A stretch of 64,000 bases of DNA from Pseudomonadales bacterium. Lineage in GTDB: Bacteria > Pseudomonadota > Gammaproteobacteria > Pseudomonadales > DT-91. Shown piece after piece: positions 1 through 9,209 of the stretch (positions are counted from its first letter, which is position 1; each line of letters begins with the position of its first letter). A model generated the notes under the pieces. The model was not told the origin of the DNA. It did not search any database and saw only the letters and a list, made by a program, of their open reading frames with translations. A program made the translations under genes and the position numbers. Where the stretch lies: positions 1-64,000 of the forward strand of contig JABSRQ010000012.1 of NCBI GenBank assembly GCA_013215055.1, given 5' to 3'.

Positions 1-68
1 AGTGAAACGGTGTATCGCCGATGGTAGTGTGGGGTTTCCCCATGTGAGAGTAGGTCATCGCCAAGCTT
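1..68 (+). rRNA. rrf: 5S rRNA, 3' end only
   Basis: The window begins inside a 5S rRNA gene. The run AGTGAAACGG..., CGATGGTAGTGTGGGG and GAGAGTAGG matches the conserved 3' half of gammaproteobacterial 5S rRNA as I know it. The 5' half lies outside the window. The mature end is set near the CCAAGCTTTT stretch by analogy. A strong terminator follows, so this is the end of an rRNA operon. Confidence 0.93.
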
Positions 69-78
69 TTATTCTAAG

Positions 79-112
79 AACCCCAATAGATTATTCTATT
101 GGGGTTTTTTTA
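79..112 (+). terminator. rRNA operon terminator
   Basis: An 11-bp perfect stem (AACCCCAATAG pairing with CTATTGGGGTT) with a 6-nt loop is followed by a run of T. It sits just after the 5S end and would stop rRNA transcription. Confidence 0.93.
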
Positions 113-222
113 TGGGAAAACCCCGATTTTTATATGTGGGGCCGCTGCGCGGTCCAGCTGCGCAACAAGTTGCTACGCGTTCAGTCCAACTCATTGCTAC
201 GCAATGAAAGACGTTGATCTTC
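113..222. repeat. cluster of short palindromes after the rRNA terminator
   Basis: Several tight inverted repeats follow each other: CCGC-TGC-GCGG, GCAAC-AA-GTTGC, and CATTGC-TAC-GCAATG nested inside CAAC/GTTG. No credible gene covers the stretch. This resembles REP/BIME-like palindromic units, but I did not recognise a known family. Confidence 0.5.
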
Positions 223-223
223 A

Positions 224-308
224 CCCCCATGTGAGAGTAGGTCACAGATATATTGCTCCAGGCAATATCTGCATTCACCACATCCCTGTGGCTTATCGCC
301 AAGCTTTT
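224..308 (+). pseudogene. duplicated 5S rRNA tail split by a ~51-bp insert
   Basis: CCCCATGTGAGAGTAGGTCA (from 225) repeats the 5S tail seen at 38-57, and TCGCCAAGCTTTTATTCTA (from 296) continues it as at 58-76. Between the two halves lie about 51 extra bases (245-295) that form two hairpins, one of them CCACA-TCCC-TGTGG. This is a partial 5S copy with a small palindromic insertion. It cannot be a functional 5S gene because the 5' half is absent. Confidence 0.8.
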
Positions 309-316
309 ATTCTAAA

Positions 317-350
317 AACCCCAATAGATTATTCTATTGGGGTTTTTTTA
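317..350 (+). terminator. second copy of the rRNA terminator
   Basis: This is an identical 11-bp stem to the terminator at 79-112, again with a T run. It is the end of the duplicated 5S tail and probably insulates the vWA operon from rRNA transcription. Confidence 0.9.
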
Positions 351-448
351 TGTTCAGGATGAACGGTATGTCGCGGTTGCAGGATGCGAAGGAGCGATCA
401 TGGGGAAATCCACTTTTAGTTTTCCTAACTCAAAATAATTATAATTAT

Positions 449-478
449 TTAACCCTTTTTCTGCAGTTGTTCGTTTAT
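449..478 (+). promoter_or_regulatory. possible ECF-type promoter of the vWA/sigma operon
   Basis: AACCC (451-455) is followed after 16 nt by CGTTTA. The AAC and CGT motifs at this spacing are typical of ECF sigma promoters, and the operon downstream encodes an ECF-like sigma factor, so self-regulation is plausible. No start-site evidence; the match is short. Confidence 0.3.
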
Positions 479-508
479 AGATAAAAACAACGAGAAGATG
501 AGGTTACA

Positions 509-2269
509 ATGCAGAACAGCCCAATTACAAAATATTCAATTTTTCGCCCCTTAATGGCCATATGTTTTGTGGTATTTATTCTCACTGCCTGTAGTGAAAA
601 GGCGGCCAAAAAAGAAGTTGTTATAAACAGTAAGATAAGTTTGTCTGCTGAGACCGTAGAAAATGCAAGTCAATCACCGGTGGTTGATTATGAAAGAGTC
701 ATGAAAAAGCCAAGTCGCGAATTTGTTAAAGAAAAGGCTAAAAAGAAGCTTATGTCTACTACGGCCAGACATGCTGCTATGTCTTTTTCAGACAGGATTA
801 TTGTCGCTGTAGCTCCATCACAAGAACGCTATACTGCATTTATTGCCAATAAAACCCTCAGTGTGCAACAACAGCCGGTGTCTACCTTTTCTATCGATGT
901 CGATACCGCGTCTTATAGCAATATGCGCCGATTCTTAATGCTGGGACAAATGCCGCATCCCGATGCGGTGCGGATAGAGGAGATGATCAATTATTTCTCC
1001 TATGATTATCCTAAGGCTAAATCGAATCAAGCGTTTACAGTAAATACAGAGATGGGGCCTGCGCCGTGGGATAATAATAAAAAGCTATTACACATCGGGA
1101 TTCAGGGTAAATCTATTGCTGCCGAAAAACGCCCGGCGATGAATCTGGTTTTCCTGATTGATGTATCGGGTTCCATGCAATCGGCTAATAAACTGGGTTT
1201 ATTAAAAGCCGCAATGAAGATGTTGACGCAGCAGATGACCAGTGATGATCGAATCAGCATCGTGGTTTATGCCGGTAATAGCGGTACCAAGCTCTCTGCT
1301 ACCCCGGGTAATCAGAAACGTAAAATCAAGATGGCGATTGATGAATTGGCCGCTGGTGGATCTACCCATGGCAGTGCCGGTATACAAGCCGCTTATGCCT
1401 TGGCGGCCGAGAATTTTATTGACGGCGGTGTAAATCGAATCATGTTAGCCACCGATGGGGATTTTAATGTGGGTTTAAGTGATAACCGCAGCCTAAAACA
1501 GCTGATTGAACAAAAGCGCAAAACAGGTATCAGTTTATCGGTATTAGGTTTTGGTCAGGGTAATTATAATGACAGCCTGATGCAAACGTTGGCGCAAAAC
1601 GGCAATGGCAATGCGTATTATATCGATACGTTTAACGAAGCTCGAAAAGTGTTAGTGGATGACCTTTCGGCAACGTTGGTGACTATCGCTAAAGATGTAA
1701 AAATTCAAATTGAGTTTAATCCTGACATCGTCAGGGAATATCGTTTAATCGGTTATGAGACGCGCCACCTTAACCGAGAAGATTTCAATAACGATAGAGT
1801 GGATGCCGGTGAAATAGGCGCAGGGCATACGGTAACGGCATTATATGAGCTGACGTTGGCAGATAGTGAAAACAAGCTGATTGATGACTTACGTTATCAA
1901 AGTCAAACCGATCCCGTCGTTCGCAAAGCACATAAAAATAATGAATTGGCCTTTTTACGTCTACGTTATAAAACCCCCAATAGTGGTGAGAATACTAAAA
2001 GCCAGTTATTAGAGACGGTGATTTTAAAGCAGTCTATGCAAGATAATATTATTGATAACTCCAATAACTACCGTTTTTCTGCAGCGGTGGCAGCTTTTGG
2101 TCAGCTATTGCGACACGATACATCGTCTTCTACAATGACCTGGCCTGCATTGATTCAATTAGCGCAATCGGGTAAAGGTAAAGATACTTTTGCCTATAGA
2201 GGTGAATTCATTCAATTAGTAAAATTGGCTGAAACACTACAGCCACACTTAGCTAATAACAGCTATTGA
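509..2269 (+). CDS. YfbK-like vWA-domain lipoprotein
   Basis: A 586-residue protein with an N-terminal hydrophobic segment and a lipobox ending at Cys28 (LTAC), so it is probably membrane-anchored on the periplasmic side. The segment FSIDVDTASYSNMRRFL is characteristic of the E. coli YfbK family. A von Willebrand A domain follows, with an intact metal-binding MIDAS motif DVSGS near residue 218. The C-terminal third matches the DUF3520-type extension of the family. A purine-rich Shine-Dalgarno site (GAAGATGAGG) precedes the ATG. It is first in an apparent operon with a sigma factor and a membrane-anchored partner, which suggests an envelope signalling role. That role is inferred; the YfbK family has no firmly known function. 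Confidence 0.88.
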   Translation: MQNSPITKYSIFRPLMAICFVVFILTACSEKAAKKEVVINSKISLSAETVENASQSPVVDYERVMKKPSREFVKEKAKKKLMSTTARHAAMSFSDRIIVAVAPSQERYTAFIANKTLSVQQQPVSTFSIDVDTASYSNMRRFLMLGQMPHPDAVRIEEMINYFSYDYPKAKSNQAFTVNTEMGPAPWDNNKKLLHIGIQGKSIAAEKRPAMNLVFLIDVSGSMQSANKLGLLKAAMKMLTQQMTSDDRISIVVYAGNSGTKLSATPGNQKRKIKMAIDELAAGGSTHGSAGIQAAYALAAENFIDGGVNRIMLATDGDFNVGLSDNRSLKQLIEQKRKTGISLSVLGFGQGNYNDSLMQTLAQNGNGNAYYIDTFNEARKVLVDDLSATLVTIAKDVKIQIEFNPDIVREYRLIGYETRHLNREDFNNDRVDAGEIGAGHTVTALYELTLADSENKLIDDLRYQSQTDPVVRKAHKNNELAFLRLRYKTPNSGENTKSQLLETVILKQSMQDNIIDNSNNYRFSAAVAAFGQLLRHDTSSSTMTWPALIQLAQSGKGKDTFAYRGEFIQLVKLAETLQPHLANNSY

Positions 2270-2338
2270 ATAGCGGATTTATGGAATATCAGGGTAATTA
2301 AGGCATGGTTCACAGAAACAGTTTGTTAGGTTCTTGCC

Positions 2339-2926
2339 GTGCCAGATGATATCGCCCTGGCTCAGCAAGGTGATGAGGCGCTGATGTTAGCTTATGCTGC
2401 CAATAATACTGCTGCTTTTGATGTGTTATATGCACGTCATAAGGATGCGGTATTCCGATATTTTCTGCGCCAGCAATATAGCCAGGCCCACGCCCAGGAT
2501 GTCAGCACTGCTGAAGAGTTATGCCATGATTGCTGGTTAAAGATCATTCACCATCGTTCTACGTATCAAACCACGGCCAAGTTCACTACCTGGTTATTTA
2601 CCATTGCCCGGCATACAGCCATTGATTATTTTAAAAAGAAACACTTACAGATGGTTGAAACCGGGCATGAGATGGATGAAAAGCTCAACCCCAGTCAACA
2701 AGATGATGAGCCTAACGCTAAAGAACAAGATCAATTACGCCAGGCGCTGAAAACGTCTATTGCGCTTTTACCGGTGCAGCAGAGACAAATTTTTTTATTA
2801 AAACAGGAAGGGGGTTTTAGCCTGGACGATATTGCATTAATGACCCAACAGAACAAAGAAAAAGTAAAAAGCAGCTGGCGTTATGCCCTGCAGAAATTAC
2901 GTAAAGGATTATTTGATTATGTCTGA
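2339..2926 (+). CDS. ECF-like RNA polymerase sigma factor
   Basis: A 195-residue sigma-70 family protein starting at GTG. Region 2 is visible at about residues 27-102 (FDVLYARHKDAVFRYFLRQ, then TWLFTIARHTAIDYFKK, the -10 recognition part). Region 4 is at about 143-191, with LPVQQRQIFLLKQ and an HTH ending in SSWRYALQKLRK. Regions 1 and 3 are absent, as expected for ECF-type factors. It lies 69 nt after the vWA lipoprotein, and its stop codon overlaps the start of the next gene, which looks like its membrane-bound regulator. Target promoters are unknown; the GAAC-type promoters elsewhere in this window are one possibility. Confidence 0.9.
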   Translation: MPDDIALAQQGDEALMLAYAANNTAAFDVLYARHKDAVFRYFLRQQYSQAHAQDVSTAEELCHDCWLKIIHHRSTYQTTAKFTTWLFTIARHTAIDYFKKKHLQMVETGHEMDEKLNPSQQDDEPNAKEQDQLRQALKTSIALLPVQQRQIFLLKQEGGFSLDDIALMTQQNKEKVKSSWRYALQKLRKGLFDYV

Positions 2927-3845
2927 TAAACCTGAACTTGAGGATGTGAATAAAGACCCAGAAAAATTCATTACGGCATTGTATGACACTCTGGATAAGC
3001 CCCAAACGTCACAAACTCTGGATGATAAAATTCTTAAGGCTGCCAGAGCATGTGTTAACGATGTAGCCCCTGTTGTAAAGCTTAAAAAACGCCCTGCGTG
3101 GTTAAAACCAGTTTCTGCTGCAGCGATGTTAATGCTGGTTGCCACGGTTAGCTTACATCAGATATTTGATCCTTCGGCACCGCTGAACTCTGAACACTAT
3201 GTCTCTGAATCACGGCTTCAAAATGGTGACTTAATGGCCGGAAAAGCGCTCAGTGCCGCGCCGAAAATGAAGCAGGAAAAGCGTAAACAGGCAGCTGTGC
3301 CTATGGCCTCTATGCAAGATCAAACCACGGTTGCCTATGCTCCGGCCAAAGAGCGTGTTAAAGCAAAATCTAAGCCTAAGCCTCAGAAAAATGCGATGAA
3401 AAAAACTTATAGAAGAGACTTAAGCGAATTAGCTGCTCTATCGGATCAGTTGCGGCCAACGGTTAAACACTCAATAGCCAAATCGCAAGCCACTTCTGCT
3501 GAAGTAGCCGTTGTTGAGCTGGATCAGGCGTTGATTTTTTCCGATGAAGAGGAAGCATCTTCCCCCATAGTTAATCGAGTTAGTGCTTCTGCAGCCAAGT
3601 CTCTCAGTGTAAAGAGTCAAACCGTTGAGATTCTGAGTATTGAAGCTTTTAAGCCTCTATCGCTGAATAACAACCGGTGGATTTATCAAAAACAAAATGA
3701 TGCATTCTATTTTTTACAGCTTTTACAAAAAAACGTGGCAGAGAAAAAATCCTATCGTTTACTTAAGGTCGATTTTGAACTTTCAGGTTTGACGCAGAAT
3801 ACATTAAGTTATGGCACTGAAGTAAAGGTTAGACCCAAGTATTAA
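2919..3845 (+). CDS. single-pass membrane protein, probable anti-sigma partner
   Basis: The ATG at 2919 overlaps the sigma gene stop (ATGTCTGA), a sign of translational coupling; an in-frame upstream start at 2883 would lie deep inside the sigma gene. The 308-residue product has a charged N-terminal part of about 65 residues, one membrane segment (AAAMLMLVATVSLHQIF), and a Lys/Ala-rich region that would be periplasmic. This layout fits anti-sigma factors, but I see no ZAS zinc motif and cannot name a family. The role comes from operon position and topology only. Confidence 0.7.
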   Translation: MSDKPELEDVNKDPEKFITALYDTLDKPQTSQTLDDKILKAARACVNDVAPVVKLKKRPAWLKPVSAAAMLMLVATVSLHQIFDPSAPLNSEHYVSESRLQNGDLMAGKALSAAPKMKQEKRKQAAVPMASMQDQTTVAYAPAKERVKAKSKPKPQKNAMKKTYRRDLSELAALSDQLRPTVKHSIAKSQATSAEVAVVELDQALIFSDEEEASSPIVNRVSASAAKSLSVKSQTVEILSIEAFKPLSLNNNRWIYQKQNDAFYFLQLLQKNVAEKKSYRLLKVDFELSGLTQNTLSYGTEVKVRPKY

Positions 3846-4031
3846 CATATATGTTTGTCTCATTAGCACCCAGGCCGTTTTATCATTTATGGACGATTGA
3901 ATTTGTCACTAACAGCCTTTTTTTAAAAAAATAATCGAATAATACGGCGGCATAAAGTCCTATCGATTTTTAGTCGTAGGAGTATATTGGTGGGGTGACT
4001 ATTCAACGGCTGGCAAACCGTGGAGGTGCTA

Positions 4032-5150
4032 ATGTCTCTTGTTGCCGATTCGGTTATCTCTACCCATTATTGGCATAAACTCGATGATGGGCGAATTCAG
4101 TGTGATGTGTGTCCGCGGGCCTGTAAATTACGTGAGGGCCAGCGTGGCCTGTGTTATGTGCGTGGCCGCGAAGACGATGAAGTTAAACTCTATAGCTATG
4201 GCCGTTCCTCCGGCTTCTGTATCGACCCGATAGAAAAGAAACCCCTGAATCATTTTTTACCTGGCAGCTCGGTTTTATCCTTTGGCACCGCCGGTTGTAA
4301 TCTGGCCTGCAAATTTTGCCAGAACTGGGATATGAGTAAATCACGGGAAATGCATACGTTGTCCGATAGGGCAATGCCAGAAGAGTTGGCATTAACGGCC
4401 CAGCGTCTGGGGTGTAAGAGCCTGGCTTTTACCTATAACGATCCTGTGGTTTTTATGGAATATGCCATCGATGTCGCCGATGCCTGTCATGACATCGGGC
4501 TTAAGAGTGTAGCGGTAACCGCCGGTTATATTTGTGAAAAACCCAGAGCCGAATTTTATGCCCATATGGATGCCGCCAATGTGGATTTAAAGGGCTTCAC
4601 TGAACGCTTCTATAAAAAAATCTGTGGTGCATCGTTGCAGCCAGTGCTGGATACACTTGAATATCTAAAACACGAAACATCAACTTGGTTCGAGATTACA
4701 ACGTTATTGATTCCTGGTGAAAATGATGCCGATGACGAGTTGCATAATGAGTGCCGATGGATAGCGGAACATCTTGGCATGCATATCCCCGTACATTTTA
4801 CCGCCTTTCACCCGGACTGGAAGATGCGGGATATTCCTCATACACCCGCAGCCACGTTGACCAAGGCTAGATCGATAGCGCTGGAATATGGACTGCATTA
4901 TGTTTATGTCGGTAATGTGCACGATAGTGCGGCAGACAGCACGTACTGCCCGTCATGCCATCAACGTGTGATTGAGCGTGATTGGTATGAGCTGGGGCAG
5001 TGGCAGTTAGATGAGAAAGGTTGCTGTGACAACTGCGGCACGCAGATAGCCGGTGTGTTCGAGGCGCAGCCGGGTCATTGGGGGGCACAGCGTGTGCCTA
5101 TACACATCATGAGGCCGGATGCCAGCGGGACTCATTTTATGCAGGAGTGA
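4032..5150 (+). CDS. amrS: AmmeMemoRadiSam-system radical SAM protein
   Basis: A 372-residue radical SAM protein. The cluster-binding motif CNLACKFC (CX3CX2C) is near residue 88, after an N-terminal cysteine motif CDVCPRAC and GLCYVRG typical of the AmrS branch. A C-terminal zinc-like set (CPSC...CDNC) follows. The start is taken at 4032 because GGAGG sits 5 nt upstream; the GTG at 4020 lies before that site. AmrS usually neighbours MEMO1 and AMMECR1 homologues, which are not seen here. Substrate unknown. Cytoplasmic. Confidence 0.88.
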   Translation: MSLVADSVISTHYWHKLDDGRIQCDVCPRACKLREGQRGLCYVRGREDDEVKLYSYGRSSGFCIDPIEKKPLNHFLPGSSVLSFGTAGCNLACKFCQNWDMSKSREMHTLSDRAMPEELALTAQRLGCKSLAFTYNDPVVFMEYAIDVADACHDIGLKSVAVTAGYICEKPRAEFYAHMDAANVDLKGFTERFYKKICGASLQPVLDTLEYLKHETSTWFEITTLLIPGENDADDELHNECRWIAEHLGMHIPVHFTAFHPDWKMRDIPHTPAATLTKARSIALEYGLHYVYVGNVHDSAADSTYCPSCHQRVIERDWYELGQWQLDEKGCCDNCGTQIAGVFEAQPGHWGAQRVPIHIMRPDASGTHFMQE

Positions 5151-5215
5151 GCTGTTATGTATTTTTATATTGTAGTGAGCTTTATCGTTGATGCTGTTCT
5201 GCTGAGGCTACTGTT

Positions 5216-6739
5216 ATGTTGAGCCGACGTCATGTGTTGTATGGCACCGCTATCCCTGCAATGTATCTTGCCGGGGCTTATTGTCCTCAGGTGTTTTCTG
5301 CAGTGCTTGGCTCATCGCAATATGATAGTGATGAACTGCAGAAGTTGATAGTAGAGACTCCGCAGGATCAATTGCTTTTGGTGCTGGTTAAACAGATCAA
5401 GCAGGGGCTGAGCTATGAGGTTCTGTTAGCTGCCTTGGTCATGGCTGGGGCTAAACATATAGAGCCATATCCGACGGTGGGTTTTCAATACCATGTGCTG
5501 ATGATGTTATCGGCGGTGTATAAGTCGTTGCAGAATAGCCCGTTTGAAGATCGCTGGTTACATCTTTTATGGGCCGCAGATGCATTTAAGTCTGCGCAGC
5601 AAGATGATACAGGAGGCGGGGAGTGGCAAATGTCGCCAGCACCTGTGATTCCATTATCGGGTCTGAACGCGGCGACCGAACACTTTGTTCAAGCGATGGA
5701 AACCTGGGATGCAGAGGCCGCGGATGTGGCTATTGTGCAGTTAATTGCACAGGCCTCACCAGCACAAATATTTGATTTGTTGTTTTATTATGGCGCCAGG
5801 GATTTTCGTGATATAGGCCATAAATGTATAGCGGTGAGTAATAGTCATCGCCTATTGCAGAGAATTGGCTGGCAGTACGCAGAAACGGTTTTGCGTTCCA
5901 CGGTTTATGCGCTGCTTAATCATCACGGTGAACCGAATCCGGCGTTTAATGAATTAACGGCCGATGCCAGTTGGCGGGAAAATAGACGTTATCAGCAGGT
6001 GCTTCATCTGTCTTTTTACCAGCAGTGGATGGCCCCGCTGCCTGAGAATAATTTAAGTGTAGCCGATAGAAAAATGACGTTACAGTTGCTGGTACGTTTA
6101 CGTAAAAGTGATGGCCTCACCATCGGGGAATATGCGTTTGAGTTATTGAATCGTGGTACTAAGCAGCAGGTGTTATGGGATGCGGTATTTTTAGCCGCGG
6201 GCGAGATAATCGCCTCAGATTCCGGCATCATCGGTGTGCATGCCAATACCTCGGTGAATGCACTTTATTATGCTTATCAACATGTGGATAGCGATAAAAG
6301 CCGGCAGTTATTTTTGTTACAGGCGTTATCGTATATCTCGATGTTTAACGATTTATTGTTTGACGGAATACATAGAATCCAGCTGGATACTATGGCAGAA
6401 ATTTCTGTGAATCATCAGGTTCACGCTGCGTTGGCGGAGATCTTTGCGGATATCAGCACAGACAGGTTAAATGCAGCAGGCAAGTTATTATTTATCATGA
6501 ATAGGCCTGCGTTGATGCAGCAGGCCATAAATCCGTTTATGGCTTTAGCCCGACATTATACGCTTTATCATAATAGCGGCTTTCATGATTTTAAATTTAC
6601 CGAAGCGATGTTTGAGAATGCCGCGCATATATCCAGTGTTTGGCGACCACGTTATCTCAGTGCCAGTGTATTTTATTTAAATGGCAGTCATGATCAAATA
6701 AATAAGGTGGTGCATGAGGCATATAAGTTACTGCAATAA
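5216..6739 (+). CDS. Tat-exported protein of unknown function
   Basis: A 507-residue protein beginning MLSRRHVLYG, a twin-arginine motif (SRRHVL) followed by a hydrophobic stretch, so export of a folded protein is likely. The body is mostly alpha-helical in character, with a conserved-looking segment GFQYHVLMMLSA near residue 90 and several His/Tyr-rich stretches. It resembles large hypothetical proteins of other environmental bacteria, but I do not know a function. It follows the radical SAM gene by 65 nt on the same strand, so the two may be co-transcribed. Confidence 0.8.
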   Translation: MLSRRHVLYGTAIPAMYLAGAYCPQVFSAVLGSSQYDSDELQKLIVETPQDQLLLVLVKQIKQGLSYEVLLAALVMAGAKHIEPYPTVGFQYHVLMMLSAVYKSLQNSPFEDRWLHLLWAADAFKSAQQDDTGGGEWQMSPAPVIPLSGLNAATEHFVQAMETWDAEAADVAIVQLIAQASPAQIFDLLFYYGARDFRDIGHKCIAVSNSHRLLQRIGWQYAETVLRSTVYALLNHHGEPNPAFNELTADASWRENRRYQQVLHLSFYQQWMAPLPENNLSVADRKMTLQLLVRLRKSDGLTIGEYAFELLNRGTKQQVLWDAVFLAAGEIIASDSGIIGVHANTSVNALYYAYQHVDSDKSRQLFLLQALSYISMFNDLLFDGIHRIQLDTMAEISVNHQVHAALAEIFADISTDRLNAAGKLLFIMNRPALMQQAINPFMALARHYTLYHNSGFHDFKFTEAMFENAAHISSVWRPRYLSASVFYLNGSHDQINKVVHEAYKLLQ

Positions 6740-6758
6740 CTCGCTGTGGTTGATGATG

Positions 6759-9209
6759 CTAAACCATTAAATGACCCAAAGCTTCGGCTAAGTCTTTATC
6801 TTTGGCCATCATCGGTTTTAATTTATCACCTTGTAACCAGATGATATCCACTAATGCATCGGCGATAAAATCGGACGGGCTGATACCGGATAATAATGAC
6901 AGCGCGCCCAGTGTCTCGCCGGGGCCCAAGGTTCTAGTGGTTTTTTTACCGCCGGATTCATCCACCATCTTGACCATACCTCGGGCAATAATACCCAGCG
7001 CACACAGCGGTTTGCCCTGATCAACAATATGTTCGTGATTGTTATACAGGCTGTGTTCCATGATCTTGACCAACTCCTCACGGCGCTCTTCGCTGAGATG
7101 AGCGGCCCAGGGTAGTTGCTGGACCAAAACATCGGCAGGTTGATTGGGTTGGGTGAGGGAAATTTTTTGTAAATTCTCCATGCGTGCCTCTACGCTATCA
7201 ATCATACGTTCGGCTTCGGGTTTATCTAATACGGCCTGCTTTAATAGTTGCTGAATCACCGAACGTTCACGATTTAATAGAAGCCGGGTGGCGGTATGGG
7301 TTTCAAGCGTATGGATGATTTCCGGAAAACTTTCGCGTAACTCTTGAATATGTTCCAGCGTCTCAAGCTTGTTTTGATTGACTATGGTGCTAACCGCGGC
7401 GGCTTCTTCATCGTTGGGCGCCAGGCTGATAATATGGGATTGCAGTTCTTCCTGGGCTTGAATAAAACCTCTGGCGACATCATAACCCAAGGCCAAGCGT
7501 TCAAAAAATAAATGCAGGGCGATATTTTTTAAAAACGAGATCTTACGTAGCTTATCTAATAGCCACGGGGTTTTCCAGAGGTTGTAAAGTTGCTGTCGTT
7601 GGCCTATTTGGGGTTCGCCATCTAACGCATGTTCTACTCCATCAACCAGCCTGTGGGTTGCTCCTTTGCCCAGAATGCCTTGTTCAAACTGGGTCCAATA
7701 ATGTTTTCTTTCGGTTTCTAATAAGCGCCTTCTAAAAGCGGTAGCCAAATCCTCGTCGGAGATATCTTGGGCATCTTCTTGTTCTTGGATATCTTGCAGA
7801 TGGGCAATTTTTTTAACCGCTTCCCAATCAGCACCTTTGAGGAATTCATTTTCTATCATGCTGGGTAAAAGCTGGTTGAGGTTTTCTGATATTTTATTTT
7901 CGGCTTTATCTACCGTGGCCTGTTTGGCCGGCGGTAACATATCCAGCCCCAACCATTTTAAAACCAGGCCCATGGTAGCCCCATTGATTAAAATGGTTAA
8001 AACCACAATGCCGGCACAGAGAAATAACACCTGATCACCGATGGCGCGCGGAATCATATCATCGGCAGCTACGGTTAAGGCCAGCGCCAGCGATACTGCG
8101 CCGCGTAAGCCTCCCCAAGTTAGCACAATGGCTTTTTCTCTATTGATACCAATGCCAATACGTTTAAGCAGTGGCATAAATAACGCAACGGATGAAGCTC
8201 TGATAATCATGATGCCGATATAAAGCACAAACAGTGCCTGCCAGGCTTGTGCGTCATTAAAATTGACTCTGGAGGCAACCAAAATGCCTACAATAATAAA
8301 AATCAGTGTATTGGCCATATGTGCCATCATTTCCCAAAAATGGTGTAAAAAACCAGCTACCTCGGGAGAGATGCGGGTTCTGCCGCCGCTGGCATACATC
8401 AGCGCCATCGCCACCACGGCCACCACACCGGATACATGTAAGCTCTCGGAGATAAAAAAAGCCAAATAAGCCGAGGCGATAGACAGGGAGATTTCTATCA
8501 TAGGGTCATTAAAAATACGCCCTATCCATAATATACCTATGGCTGCCAGCGCGATGCCAATCAGCAGGCCGCCGCTGACCACGCGGGTGAATTCGGTGAC
8601 GATGGTAAACATCGAAAGATTCTGCTGCGAGCTGGAGATGACCAGCACATAAAATAGCGAAAAGAAGACGATGGCGGCACCATCATTTAATAGGGATTCA
8701 CCTTCGATCAGCGTTTCCAGGCGTTTACGTGAACTGACTTCTTTTAATAATGCCACCACGGCCACAGGGTCCGTGGCACTGATCAGCGCACCAAATAAAA
8801 AACACAAAGCCCAACTCCATTGCCACGGGAAACTCCATTTCACTAAAACCGCGGTCAGTACAGTCGCTAATATCAAACCGGGTACGGCCAATAAGGTGAT
8901 CTGTAAAAACATACGCCTGAACAAATGCACTTCCATCGCAAAGGCGGATTCAAAAATCAACGTCGGTAAAAAGATAAATAGAATCAGGTGTGGGCTTATG
9001 TCTGCAACCAGTTCCAGCATCTGTGAAAACATAGGCAGTTGCAGCAGGAAAAAATCGGATCTATGCACAAACCCTAATAACAGGCCAATCACTAGCAGCG
9101 CGACGGTATAGGGGATTTGAGTGCCCTTAAGCAGGTGGCGTACGGCGGCACCAATCAATAACGACAGAATAACAAATAATAGTACCAGCAGACCCGTTTC
9201 GTAATGCAT
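6759..9209 (-). CDS. CPA1-type Na+/H+ antiporter with C-terminal cNMP-like domain
   Basis: An 816-residue inner-membrane exchanger. The first about 420 residues hold roughly 12 membrane segments with family motifs including FESAFAMEVH, SATDPVAVVALL and EGESLLNDGAAIV, the latter two carrying the ion-binding Asp residues. A long cytoplasmic helical region follows. The end (about 690-800) looks like a cyclic-nucleotide-binding fold (GIIARGMVKM, LGPGETLGALSLLSG). The layout is like SOS1-type exchangers, where the tail regulates transport. Expected role: sodium export and pH homeostasis. It is convergent with the preceding gene, with only 19 nt between. Confidence 0.92.
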   Translation of the reverse strand: MHYETGLLVLLFVILSLLIGAAVRHLLKGTQIPYTVALLVIGLLLGFVHRSDFFLLQLPMFSQMLELVADISPHLILFIFLPTLIFESAFAMEVHLFRRMFLQITLLAVPGLILATVLTAVLVKWSFPWQWSWALCFLFGALISATDPVAVVALLKEVSSRKRLETLIEGESLLNDGAAIVFFSLFYVLVISSSQQNLSMFTIVTEFTRVVSGGLLIGIALAAIGILWIGRIFNDPMIEISLSIASAYLAFFISESLHVSGVVAVVAMALMYASGGRTRISPEVAGFLHHFWEMMAHMANTLIFIIVGILVASRVNFNDAQAWQALFVLYIGIMIIRASSVALFMPLLKRIGIGINREKAIVLTWGGLRGAVSLALALTVAADDMIPRAIGDQVLFLCAGIVVLTILINGATMGLVLKWLGLDMLPPAKQATVDKAENKISENLNQLLPSMIENEFLKGADWEAVKKIAHLQDIQEQEDAQDISDEDLATAFRRRLLETERKHYWTQFEQGILGKGATHRLVDGVEHALDGEPQIGQRQQLYNLWKTPWLLDKLRKISFLKNIALHLFFERLALGYDVARGFIQAQEELQSHIISLAPNDEEAAAVSTIVNQNKLETLEHIQELRESFPEIIHTLETHTATRLLLNRERSVIQQLLKQAVLDKPEAERMIDSVEARMENLQKISLTQPNQPADVLVQQLPWAAHLSEERREELVKIMEHSLYNNHEHIVDQGKPLCALGIIARGMVKMVDESGGKKTTRTLGPGETLGALSLLSGISPSDFIADALVDIIWLQGDKLKPMMAKDKDLAEALGHLMV

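Noticed and set aside
4020-4031. GTG at 4020 as start of the radical SAM gene
   Set aside because: The GGAGG ribosome site lies between this GTG and the ATG at 4032, so translation starts at 4032.
8671-9111. 146-codon open frame on the + strand inside the antiporter gene
   Set aside because: It is antisense to well-conserved membrane helices of the exchanger and shows no family features; a shadow frame.
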